A stretch of 64,000 nucleotides of DNA. Source: Methanosaeta sp. PtaU1.Bin112. GTDB lineage: Archaea; Halobacteriota; Methanosarcinia; Methanotrichales; Methanotrichaceae. Each line of letters starts with the position of its first letter. Within the stretch, counting starts at the first letter, position 1. The notes beneath the pieces were generated by a model, which was not told the DNA's origin, made no database searches, and saw nothing but the letters and a program-made list of their open reading frames with translations. The position numbers and the translations under genes are program-made. Shown here piece after piece: positions 1-7,574 of this stretch. The stretch is taken from positions 1-64,000 of the forward strand of contig MVRL01000173.1 in NCBI GenBank assembly GCA_002067705.1, written 5' to 3'.

Positions 1-2
1 TC

Positions 3-1097
3 ATCAACGACATCTATGCTCCGGTGCTGATGGCACTCCAACCGCTTCTCATCACCACCCTCGGCTACAGCTACACCCAGGCAGCGCTCCTCCCGGTGGT
101 GCACAGCCTGATCTCCTCGCTCCTCCAGCCGGTCATCGGAAGCCTCGCCGACAGGCGAGGTTTTCGTGTCAGCGTGGCAGTCTCCGTGCTCCTCTCCGGC
201 TGCGGGATTGCATTTCTGGGACTGCTGTCAAACCACTACCTGATCATGCTCTGCAGCGTAGCCATCGCCGCGGTGGGCGTTGCGACCTTCCATCCAGGGG
301 CGCTCTGCAAGGTGGCTGCGATTGCAGTATCGAGCAACCGGGGTCGGCTCACCTCGTTCTTTATCGTAGGGGGCAACCTCGGTCAGGCCCTCGGGCCGAT
401 CCTGGGCGGCATCGTGATCACGAGCGGGGGCCTTCCCGCCGTAACCTGGCTTCTGATACCTGCTGTGCTTGGCGCGCTTCTCCTCACTGTCCGCCCGATC
501 CCCGAAACCTGTCCGGCGGTAGCGCAGCCGGCTGAGGCCAGCGGCGAAGAGAACTGGAAGCCGGTGATCCTCCTTTTTGCCGGCTCGACTCTCCGCTCCT
601 GGGTCACATTCGGGGCCATGACCTTCCTTCCCACCTACCTCGTCCTGAGCGGATACCCGCTGATTGAAGCGACCTTCTTTATCAGCGCCATGCTCCTGGC
701 AGGCGTTTGCGGGCAGCTCGCCGGAGGGTTCGTATCCGACCGGGTGGGCAGAAAGCCGGTTGCAGTCGCAACTACACTCTGCTCAATCCCGGCCTTTGCC
801 GCAATTCTCCTGACGCAGGGTGCTCTTCAGATTGCCTCGATGCTCTGCTTTGGATTTTTCCTCTGGGCCTCGTTCTCGGTGACGATTGCCATGGCCCACG
901 AGCTTATGCCGACCAGGATCGGCCTGATCTCCGGCCTATTCATGGGAATTGCAATGGGAGCCGGGGGTCTGGGCGTCTCGGTCTCGGGCGCTATCGCCGA
1001 CCATTTCGGGCTCACAGCCACCCTATCCATATTCCCGGGTCTGATTCTTGTCGCCGCACTGCTCTTTGCAGTCGTCGGATACCCGAGGAGAGGCTAG
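3..1097 (+). CDS. MFS transporter, fosmidomycin-resistance (Fsr)-like, 5' end outside window
   Basis: The reading frame is open to the left edge, so the true start lies upstream; the first in-window residues are INDIYAPVLMALQPLL. That segment and the later LADRRGFR loop resemble the first helices and helix 2-3 loop of Fsr-type major facilitator exporters. A second SDRVGRKP loop follows about residue 240, giving the two six-helix halves. The protein sits in the cytoplasmic membrane and probably exports a small molecule using the proton gradient; the substrate is not shown by the sequence. The gene ends 170 bp before the ZIP gene with no obvious partner in the window. Confidence 0.75.
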   Translation: MNDIYAPVLMALQPLLITTLGYSYTQAALLPVVHSLISSLLQPVIGSLADRRGFRVSVAVSVLLSGCGIAFLGLLSNHYLIMLCSVAIAAVGVATFHPGALCKVAAIAVSSNRGRLTSFFIVGGNLGQALGPILGGIVITSGGLPAVTWLLIPAVLGALLLTVRPIPETCPAVAQPAEASGEENWKPVILLFAGSTLRSWVTFGAMTFLPTYLVLSGYPLIEATFFISAMLLAGVCGQLAGGFVSDRVGRKPVAVATTLCSIPAFAAILLTQGALQIASMLCFGFFLWASFSVTIAMAHELMPTRIGLISGLFMGIAMGAGGLGVSVSGAIADHFGLTATLSIFPGLILVAALLFAVVGYPRRG

Positions 1098-1268
1098 AAC
1101 ACTTTTTTTCATAAAAACTTATGAAAATAGCTTTATCCCCACCCAAAATTGCCTAAATTTGCTCCGATTCCATTTACCTTTTCGGCCAGGTTCCGTCCGA
1201 ACGGATATGATCCACTTCTCTTTGATTGAAGCAGAAAATTAAAATAATTTACACTCCATTAACTCTCT

Positions 1269-2033
1269 GTGCAAGGCAATATCCTGGCAGCATTAGCTCT
1301 CACGGTACTGGCTGGACTGGCCACCGGCATCGGCAGCCTGGCCGCCTATTTCATCCCCAGGCCCGATATGCGCTACCTATCCCTCAGCCTGGGGTTTGCC
1401 GCCGGAGTGATGGTCTACGTGGGCTTTGTCGACCTCTTCTGCAGCTCTCGCCTGGTTATCGGGTTCGGCTACGCCAATCTCTTCTTCCTTCTCGGGATGC
1501 TTCTCATCTACGGCCTCGATTGTCTCATTCCCCATATTCACATGGACGGGCAGGTGGACTGCCAGAGCCACAGGCTCTACCGGAGCGGCATAATGACCAC
1601 TATCGGCATAGCCATCCACAATCTTCCCGAGGGAATGACCGTGGCCCTGGTCTCTCTGGCAGACCTGCGGCTGGGAATCCCGGTGGCTGTAGCTATAGCC
1701 ATCCACAACATACCTGAGGGCCTGGCCTGCAGCATTCCCCTCTACTGCGCCACATCCGACCGGAGTAAGTCCTGTCTCCTCTCCTTTGCCGCAGGAATGA
1801 CCGAACCCCTGGGTGCGGTCCTGGCGGTGCTGCTGCTCTATCCTTTTCTCACCGACGAGCTTTTAGCCGCGGCTTCCGCTATGGTGGCGGGGATAATGGT
1901 CTTCATAAGCTTTGACGAGCTATTGCCCATCGCCAACAGGTACGGAAGCGAGCATATCGCCAACATCGGACTCATTGCCGGTTTTTCTATAATGATGGCT
2001 GGGCTATACCTGATGCAGAGCAGATGGTTGTAG
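1269..2033 (+). CDS. zupT: ZIP-family divalent metal transporter, ZupT-like
   Basis: A 254-residue membrane protein with about eight hydrophobic segments. Two HN(L/I)PEG motifs, HNLPEGMTVAL near residue 118 and HNIPEGLA near 146, are the metal-binding signature of ZIP transporters in transmembrane helices 4 and 5. The length matches bacterial ZupT (about 257). It would import Zn, Fe, Mn or a related divalent cation into the cytoplasm. The start is GTG at 1269, giving MQGNILAALALTVLAG; no strong ribosome site is seen before it. It may belong functionally with the CDF exporter 800 bp downstream. Confidence 0.88.
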   Translation: MQGNILAALALTVLAGLATGIGSLAAYFIPRPDMRYLSLSLGFAAGVMVYVGFVDLFCSSRLVIGFGYANLFFLLGMLLIYGLDCLIPHIHMDGQVDCQSHRLYRSGIMTTIGIAIHNLPEGMTVALVSLADLRLGIPVAVAIAIHNIPEGLACSIPLYCATSDRSKSCLLSFAAGMTEPLGAVLAVLLLYPFLTDELLAAASAMVAGIMVFISFDELLPIANRYGSEHIANIGLIAGFSIMMAGLYLMQSRWL

Positions 2034-2099
2034 AGCAGATGGGCATAAGATCTAAATAATTTAAAATATAAATAAGGTCTGCTAAATGGTGATTTACTG

Positions 2100-2768
2100 A
2101 TGAAAGCAATATTCTTTTCGGGCCTTTGCCTGCTGCTGGCAGCCATTTCAAGCGGCGCTTATGCAGCCGGCGAGGATCAGCAAAATCAAAATCTGCTCCT
2201 GGTAGACGAGAACTATACGAGCACAGTGGACCAGAATGCTCTGGGACAGGCCCTGGCAGGAGAGCCGTCCGATGGCTTGAGCAAAGCGGAGAGCGAGGAC
2301 CTGCTCTATATGGTCGAAGAGGAGAAGCTGGCTGGAGATGTCTATTCGGCCCTCAATGATAAGTGGAATCTGCGCGTCTTCAGCAACATCATCCAGGCGG
2401 AGAGGACCCATGAGGCTGCTGTCAAGACCCTGCTCACCAGGTACACTCTCCCCGATCCCACCCTGGAAATGGGCAAGTTTTCCAATGAGACCCTGCAAAA
2501 GCTGCACGATGATCTGGTATCTCTGGGAAGCAGCGCCGAAGAGCAGGCCCTGAAGGTAGGTGCAGCAGTAGAGGAGATAGACATCAAAGATTTGGAAGAG
2601 CGTATGGCCAGAACCGATCGGGCGGACATACAGCTGGTCTACGCCAACCTCAAGCGGGGCTCGGAAAATCATCTCAAGGCATTCGTCAATAACCTGCAGA
2701 GGCTGGGGATAAAGTACTCCCCTCAGCATCTGTCATCCGGGGAGTATGAAGCGATAATTGGAAGATAG
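2100..2768 (+). CDS. Secreted ferritin-like DUF2202 protein
   Basis: The 222-residue product begins with a signal peptide (about residues 1-22, ending SSGAYA). A DUF2202 ferritin-like four-helix domain covers about residues 65-220, with the acidic/histidine helices EEEKLAGDVY, AERTHEAAV, EEIDIKDL and SENHLKAF that could form a di-iron type site. Function of the family is unknown; a role in metal or oxidant handling outside the membrane is an inference from the fold. A paralogous domain is found at 7575-8738, so DUF2202 genes flank the NifX/Mrp block on both sides. An AT-rich promoter-like stretch lies at 2055-2075. Confidence 0.82.
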   Translation: MKAIFFSGLCLLLAAISSGAYAAGEDQQNQNLLLVDENYTSTVDQNALGQALAGEPSDGLSKAESEDLLYMVEEEKLAGDVYSALNDKWNLRVFSNIIQAERTHEAAVKTLLTRYTLPDPTLEMGKFSNETLQKLHDDLVSLGSSAEEQALKVGAAVEEIDIKDLEERMARTDRADIQLVYANLKRGSENHLKAFVNNLQRLGIKYSPQHLSSGEYEAIIGR

Positions 2769-2822
2769 TGGGGCATGATTTGATCAGATCATGATGGCCA
2801 TCCGTGTCCCTGCGACGGGCAA

Positions 2823-4073
2823 ATGCATGAGGCAGCAGGAATGAGTCTTCCCGGGCCTTCCGTGTTGCGGGTAGCCCTTTTTTCCCTGGGCTTCAACCTC
2901 TTCCTGCTGGCAGCAAAGCTTCTCCTCTCCGCGCTCACAGGAAGCCTGGCTCTGCGGGCCGATGCCGTTCATACCCTGGTAGATGTCCTGGCCTCGCTGG
3001 CTCTAATACTGGGTCTGAAGATCTCGGAGAGGAAGAGCGAGAGCTTTCCTCTGGGTCTGTACAAGGTGGAGAATCTGGCCTCCATAGCCATCTCATTCCT
3101 GCTCTTTCTCACCGCCTATGAGATATTTCTGGAGGCGGTACTGGATTATGGGCAGCCGGCTTTCTATCAGGGGTATGCTATTCTTGCCGTGGCAGCGATC
3201 ATTCCTCTTCCTTATCTCTTCGGCAGCTATCAACTTCGGGTAGGAAGGCAGACGGGATCGCCAAGTCTCATGGCAGACGGGATGCAGCACAAGGCCGATG
3301 TCCTCAGCTCCTCCCTGGTCTTCCTGGCTCTGGCAGCCCAGAATATCGGCTTTCCTCTGGACAGAATCGCCGCTGCCGTCATCTCCTTTATGATAGTCAA
3401 AGAGGGCTGGAGCATTCTGGTCGATGGAATGCGAGTCCTCCTGGACGCCTCCGTGGATGCAAAAACCCTGGAGAAGATCCGCACCATGATCCTAAATGCC
3501 CCGGAGGTTGCGAGAATCCAGGAACTTGTGGCCAGAAACTCGGGGCGCTATCTCTTTGTCCAGGCCAATCTGCTCTTTCGGGTATCCGACCTCAAGAGGG
3601 CCCATCAGGCAGGCAAGCGCATCGAGGCGGATATTAAAAAGGAGCTGCCCCGGGTGGACCGGGTCCTCATCCATTATGAGCCCCTTTCCAGGAGCAGCCT
3701 GAGGTATGCGATAGCCCTTAGTGATTACTGGGGCAAACTGAGCGAGCATTTCGGCGAGTCTCCTTATTTTGCTCTGGTGGACATAGATCTGAAGATGAAG
3801 AGCCTGGTCAGGCAGGAGATCCTGGCCAATCCACATAAAGATCTGGCTAAAGGAAAGGGGCTGAAGATCGCGCGCCTCTTGCTCACGCATAAGCCGGATG
3901 TCGTCGTCTGCAAAGAGAGCCTGGTAGGCAAGGGGCCCGGATATGCCTTCGCAGAAGCGGGAGTGGAGAGCGTTCAGACCGGAGCGGAGACGCTTGAGGA
4001 GCTGGTCTCAAGCCTCATGCAGACCTCGGTGGATACTGCGGGAAGCGGAGGGACTATCACAGGAAATGCTTAA
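2823..4073 (+). CDS. Cation diffusion facilitator fused to a NifX-like (dinitrogenase FeMo-cofactor) domain
   Basis: A 416-residue fusion. Residues about 15-290 form a CDF exporter: six membrane helices, the metal-site motifs ADAVHTLVD near residue 47 and HKADV near 155, and a cytoplasmic CDF tail domain. Residues about 298-410 (ALSDYWGKLSEHFGESPYFALVD, split here only to show the motif region) form a NifX/NafY-like domain of the dinitrogenase iron-molybdenum cofactor family. CDF proteins export Zn, Fe, Mn or Co. The fused domain, like the separate NifX-like genes at 4138 and 4605, probably binds a metal cluster and could sense or deliver the transported metal; that link is inferred. Confidence 0.85.
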   Translation: MHEAAGMSLPGPSVLRVALFSLGFNLFLLAAKLLLSALTGSLALRADAVHTLVDVLASLALILGLKISERKSESFPLGLYKVENLASIAISFLLFLTAYEIFLEAVLDYGQPAFYQGYAILAVAAIIPLPYLFGSYQLRVGRQTGSPSLMADGMQHKADVLSSSLVFLALAAQNIGFPLDRIAAAVISFMIVKEGWSILVDGMRVLLDASVDAKTLEKIRTMILNAPEVARIQELVARNSGRYLFVQANLLFRVSDLKRAHQAGKRIEADIKKELPRVDRVLIHYEPLSRSSLRYAIALSDYWGKLSEHFGESPYFALVDIDLKMKSLVRQEILANPHKDLAKGKGLKIARLLLTHKPDVVVCKESLVGKGPGYAFAEAGVESVQTGAETLEELVSSLMQTSVDTAGSGGTITGNA

Positions 4074-4137
4074 GTACTATATCGCATATATACATAATTG
4101 TTCCAAGCGATGATTATCATACATTGTGAGGCTTAAG

Positions 4138-4608
4138 ATGAAGATATGCGTTACTGCAGCAGCGTCAGGCATTGACGCTCCCCTGGACCCCAGATTTGGG
4201 CGTTGTCCCTTCTTCGTGGTGGTCGACCTGGACAGCATGACGGGTCAATCAATTGCCAACTCAAATATCAATGCAACCAGCGGCGCTGGGATTCAGGCCG
4301 CCACAGAGATCGCAAAACAAGGGGTCTCCGCTCTTATAACCGGAAACCTGGGCCCCAATGCCATGCAGACCCTTAGAGCCGCCAAGATCGATGTCTACCA
4401 GCACCAGAGTGGAGGCAGCGTAAGAGATGCGGTAGAGAAGTTCAAGCGAGGAGAGCTCGCCAGGATCGAAGAGCCCTCCGTTTCCGCTCACTCCGGCATG
4501 GGTCAGGGCATGGGACGGGGCCAGGGTCGGGGTCAGGGTGCAGGCAGAGGCGGTGGCAGAGGCCAGGGCCGAGGCCAAGGTGCAGGCAAAGGAGGCTGGC
4601 AGCAATGA
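4138..4608 (+). CDS. NifX-like dinitrogenase cofactor family protein with Gly/Gln/Arg-rich tail
   Basis: A GTG start at 4126 is possible, but ATG 4138 is preferred because GAGG sits 6 nt upstream and MKICVTAAASG is the usual start of the family. Residues 1-105 are a NifX/NafY-like alpha/beta domain (RFGRCPFFVVVD, GNLGPNAMQTL). From about residue 118 the chain becomes a low-complexity tail built of repeated GQGMGRGQGRGQ-type units ending in GGWQQ. Such tails occur on relatives in methanogens and may contact nucleic acid, metal or partner proteins; the role is unknown. It overlaps the next gene by ATGA, so the two are probably co-translated. Confidence 0.85.
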   Translation: MKICVTAAASGIDAPLDPRFGRCPFFVVVDLDSMTGQSIANSNINATSGAGIQAATEIAKQGVSALITGNLGPNAMQTLRAAKIDVYQHQSGGSVRDAVEKFKRGELARIEEPSVSAHSGMGQGMGRGQGRGQGAGRGGGRGQGRGQGAGKGGWQQ

Positions 4609-4964
4609 AGATCTGCATTCCCACAATGGGTCAGGCAGGAATGGAGGAAGACATCTGCCAGCACTTCGGCAGGGCGCCCACCTTTACAGTTGTAGACCTG
4701 GACAGCGGTGATGTGGCCGTTCTTGCTAATGTCAGCGAGCATATGGGCGGGGTGGGTCTGCCCACAGAGACCATCTTTGCCGCCGGGGTGAATATCATGA
4801 TCGTGGGCGGCCTGGGACCTAAAGCAGTCCAGGCATTCAATCAGGCAGGAATCGAGGTGTTCGTGGGAGCAGCCGGAACGGTAAAGGATGCCATAGATGA
4901 CTGGAAGGCGGAGATGCTCAGCCGCGCCAATCTGGACAATGCCTGCAGAGAGCACCGGCATTAA
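4605..4964 (+). CDS. NifX-like dinitrogenase cofactor family protein
   Basis: A compact 119-residue protein consisting only of the NifX/NafY-like domain: MKICIPTMGQAG at the start, QHFGRAPTFTVVD near residue 20 and GGLGPKAVQAF near 65. Family members bind Fe-S or Fe-Mo cluster precursors. The ATG overlaps the stop of the preceding paralogue, and the ATPase gene follows after 17 bp, so the four genes from 4138 to 6726 form one operon. In anaerobic bacteria NifX-like proteins and ferredoxin-Mrp ATPases co-occur in the ORP (orange protein) clusters, an arrangement much like this one. No nitrogenase structural gene is seen nearby. Confidence 0.88.
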   Translation: MKICIPTMGQAGMEEDICQHFGRAPTFTVVDLDSGDVAVLANVSEHMGGVGLPTETIFAAGVNIMIVGGLGPKAVQAFNQAGIEVFVGAAGTVKDAIDDWKAEMLSRANLDNACREHRH

Positions 4965-4981
4965 GAGGATGAGGTAATCAA

Positions 4982-5875
4982 TTGAAGATATCCGTAGCCA
5001 GCGGCAAGGGTGGCACAGGCAAGACCCTGGTTGCCACCTCCCTGGCAGCTTCCCGGGCCCTCTGCACCAGCAAGAGTGTAACAATTGCCGATTGCGATGT
5101 TGAGGAGCCCAACTCCTACCTATTCTTCCCGGACAGGTCCCTTCTCGGAAGGCAGCAATGCCTGGTATCCGTTCCCGTATTCGATGAAGCCAGGTGCAGC
5201 CATTGCGGAAAATGTGCCGACTTCTGCGCCTATCACGCTATCGCCGTTCTCCCTCAGGCGGTTCTGCTCTTTCCCGAGCTTTGTCACGGCTGCGGAGGCT
5301 GCGGCATCATCTGCCCTGAGAAGGCAGTAAGCGAGAGCACAAGGTCGATTGGCGAGATCTTTCGGGCCGCCTCCAGCAATGCTACCGGCAGGGTGCAGAT
5401 TATCTGGGGAGAGCTTGCCGTAGGGGAGGCCCGGGCCACGCCGCTGATCAAAGCGGTCAAGGATCTGGCGGCGGGAAAGAACGAGATGAAAGGCGATAGC
5501 TACGAGGGCGGAGACATAATTGTGGACTGTCCCCCCGGCACCTCCTGCACCATGGTTGAGTCAGTTCGTGATACCGATTTCTGCTTGCTGGTCACCGAGC
5601 CCACTCCCTTTGGCCTTTATGATCTGGATATCGCCCTGAAGGTGCTGGCAAAGATGAAAATTCCCAGTGGAGTGCTGGTCAACAAGAGCGGATTGGGCGA
5701 CAGAAAGGTCTACGACTATCTGGAAAAGAGAAGCATACCCATGCTCATGGAGATTCCTCTCGACCGGAAGATCGCCGAGATCTATTCCCGTGGGGAGATA
5801 TTTGCTCTGAAGATGCCAGATTGGCAGGCAAGATTTGCCGGCCTGATGGAAAGGATCGAGGAGATGGCGGCATGA
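4982..5875 (+). CDS. MinD/Mrp-type ATPase with two [4Fe-4S] ferredoxin motifs (first copy)
   Basis: The 297-residue protein starts at TTG 4982, preceded by GATGAGGT. The N-terminal deviant Walker A loop (SGKGGTGKT, residues 7-15) identifies the MinD/ParA/Mrp family. A ferredoxin insert follows with cysteines at 72, 75, 78, 82 and 101, 104, 107, 111, enough for two [4Fe-4S] clusters. The switch motif VDCPPGTSC lies near residue 180. Members act as Fe-S carrier or cluster-assembly ATPases in the cytoplasm. With the second copy directly downstream it probably forms a heterodimer, as the paired ATPases of ORP-type clusters are thought to do. Confidence 0.88.
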   Translation: MKISVASGKGGTGKTLVATSLAASRALCTSKSVTIADCDVEEPNSYLFFPDRSLLGRQQCLVSVPVFDEARCSHCGKCADFCAYHAIAVLPQAVLLFPELCHGCGGCGIICPEKAVSESTRSIGEIFRAASSNATGRVQIIWGELAVGEARATPLIKAVKDLAAGKNEMKGDSYEGGDIIVDCPPGTSCTMVESVRDTDFCLLVTEPTPFGLYDLDIALKVLAKMKIPSGVLVNKSGLGDRKVYDYLEKRSIPMLMEIPLDRKIAEIYSRGEIFALKMPDWQARFAGLMERIEEMAA

Positions 5876-6726
5876 AGCAGATGGCTGTAGTGAGCGGCAA
5901 GGGCGGCACTGGAAAGACATCCATAGTGGCCTCTCTGGCGGCCTTGGCCAGTGGCCGGGCGGTCTTTGCCGACTGCGATGTAGATGCTCCGGATCTGCAC
6001 CTTCTCCTCAGTCCCAGAGTCGTGGCAAAGCGCCCGTTCTATGGGATCAAGAGAGCTTTTATCGATGCTGAGAGGTGCACTCAATGCGGATCTTGCCAGG
6101 AAGCCTGCCGATTTTCTGCGATCGCCGGCTTTCAGGTTGCTTCCGACCGCTGCGAGGGCTGCGGGGTCTGCAAACTGGTCTGCCCGTCGGATGCGGTGCA
6201 GATGAGAGAGGCTCTCGCCGGCCATGCCTTTATTTCCGACAGCAGATTCGGTCCCATGGTCCATGCTGAGCTCTTTGCTGGCGAGGAGGCGTCAGGAAAG
6301 CTGGTGGCTATGGTGAGAGAAATGGCTCGAGAGGTGGCCGTGGCCCGCAATCGGGATCTGGTTCTGATAGACGGCTCTCCTGGAATCGGCTGTCCGGTGA
6401 TCGCCTCACTTACCGGGGTGGACCTGGCCCTGGTCGTGACCGAGCCTACCATCACCGGTGAGCACGATCTGGAGAGAATCCTGGATGTTGCTGGTCATTT
6501 TGGAATCGATACGATAGTCTGCATAAACAAATACGATCTTCATTTAGCCGGGTCAAAGCGCATCGAGTCTCTCTGCCAGGAGCGTGAGGTTCTGGTGGCA
6601 GGAAAGCTGCCTTTCCATTCATCGGTAGTAGAGGCCATGGTGCTGGGAAAAACCGTAGTCGAGAATGGCGGGCAGGTGGCAATAGCCATATCGAATATGT
6701 GGGACGTCCTCAGTGAGAAGCTTTAA
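5872..6726 (+). CDS. MinD/Mrp-type ATPase with two [4Fe-4S] ferredoxin motifs (second copy)
   Basis: The start is ATG 5872, overlapping the previous stop (ATGA); the frame is open further upstream but that extension lies inside the upstream gene. The 284 residues repeat the architecture of the first copy: SGKGGTGKT at 8-16, cysteines 69, 72, 75, 79 and 94, 97, 100, 104, then IDGSPGIGCPV near 165. The two ATPases diverge enough to be an old duplication. The product is cytoplasmic and likely partners the first copy in moving or inserting a metal cluster on the NifX-like proteins. The operon appears to end here. Confidence 0.88.
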   Translation: MKQMAVVSGKGGTGKTSIVASLAALASGRAVFADCDVDAPDLHLLLSPRVVAKRPFYGIKRAFIDAERCTQCGSCQEACRFSAIAGFQVASDRCEGCGVCKLVCPSDAVQMREALAGHAFISDSRFGPMVHAELFAGEEASGKLVAMVREMAREVAVARNRDLVLIDGSPGIGCPVIASLTGVDLALVVTEPTITGEHDLERILDVAGHFGIDTIVCINKYDLHLAGSKRIESLCQEREVLVAGKLPFHSSVVEAMVLGKTVVENGGQVAIAISNMWDVLSEKL

Positions 6727-6803
6727 TTTTTTATCCTGATAAGCAGATTTTTATGTTTGTATAGTTGTCAAATATATTGGGAAGAAATTGGGGGTTTTAT
6801 CAA

Positions 6804-7394
6804 ATGTCAGAAAAGATGCTCGCCGTCTGGGCGGCGGTTTTCCTGGCTCTGATCTCGCCGGGCCAGGCCCAGTACGATCCATTGGCAAGCGACATATTCG
6901 CTCTGCCCGGAGAAAAGGGAACAACAAGCAGCCTTAATGCACAGAAGGTCTATATCGATCCCAATGCGGACCCGCTGGGAATCGATGCCTTGATGCAGCC
7001 AATCGATCCGGAGCACAGCACCGAGTATCTGAACAAAATCGGCGGCCGAACATACCTGGGCCCCTTTGTGCCGGCTGCACAGGACCTCAGGGGCAACTGG
7101 CATCTGCTTCTGCAAGGGGGCGTTCCTGGCGAGACCCAGCTCTTCCTTGTCCAGAACCGGGACGCAGTGTTTGGCCGGGGCAACCTTTATTTGGCCGGTT
7201 CGACCAGTTCTGTCTCCGCGAGCGGCCAGGCAGTGAAGGATGTTCTCTATCTGGATCTGATCAATGCAGAGACGCTGGTGCTTTACCGGTGCACTCTGAC
7301 CATGAGCAAGGATTTCCTCTCCGGCAGCTTCGCAGCATTTGATGCCTATGGACAGGCATGGTCCGGGACCATTCAGGGAAGCCGGTCGGCATAG
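6804..7394 (+). CDS. Secreted hypothetical protein
   Basis: The start at ATG 6804 is preferred over TTG 6765: a G-rich ribosome site lies at 6788-6793 and the resulting 196-residue product opens with a signal peptide (MSEKMLAVWAAVFLALISPG, cleavage near AQA). The mature part contains a beta-rich stretch, roughly residues 85-190, alternating Gly/Ser/Thr and aliphatic residues (GNWHLLLQGG, VLYLDLINAETLVLYRC). I do not recognise the family. It is transcribed toward the convergent DOMON-DUF2202 gene and separated from it by a hairpin terminator. Its promoter region at 6728-6770 is AT-rich. Confidence 0.65.
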   Translation: MSEKMLAVWAAVFLALISPGQAQYDPLASDIFALPGEKGTTSSLNAQKVYIDPNADPLGIDALMQPIDPEHSTEYLNKIGGRTYLGPFVPAAQDLRGNWHLLLQGGVPGETQLFLVQNRDAVFGRGNLYLAGSTSSVSASGQAVKDVLYLDLINAETLVLYRCTLTMSKDFLSGSFAAFDAYGQAWSGTIQGSRSA

Positions 7395-7488
7395 GAGAGA
7401 GTTGGCTCAGGCTTGGCTCAGGAATCGTCGTGGGAATTGTTACGGGAATTGTTGCGGAAAATCATTCCCTTGAAAAAATGTCTGGCAA

Positions 7489-7540
7489 TGGCGGGCTTGC
7501 CGCTTCGGCTCGCCATTTTGCCATTCTAATCCCTTTTTAA
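7489..7540. terminator. Bidirectional hairpin terminator between convergent genes
   Basis: An 8-bp stem pairs 7489-7496 (TGGCGGGC) with 7508-7515 (GCTCGCCA), one G-T pair, loop of 11. T-runs follow at 7532-7537 and 7544-7551. It lies between the ends of genes 6804-7394 (+) and 7575-8738 (-). Confidence 0.6.
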
Positions 7541-7574
7541 TCCATTTTTTTTAATCCCCGGCATATCGTCGAGA

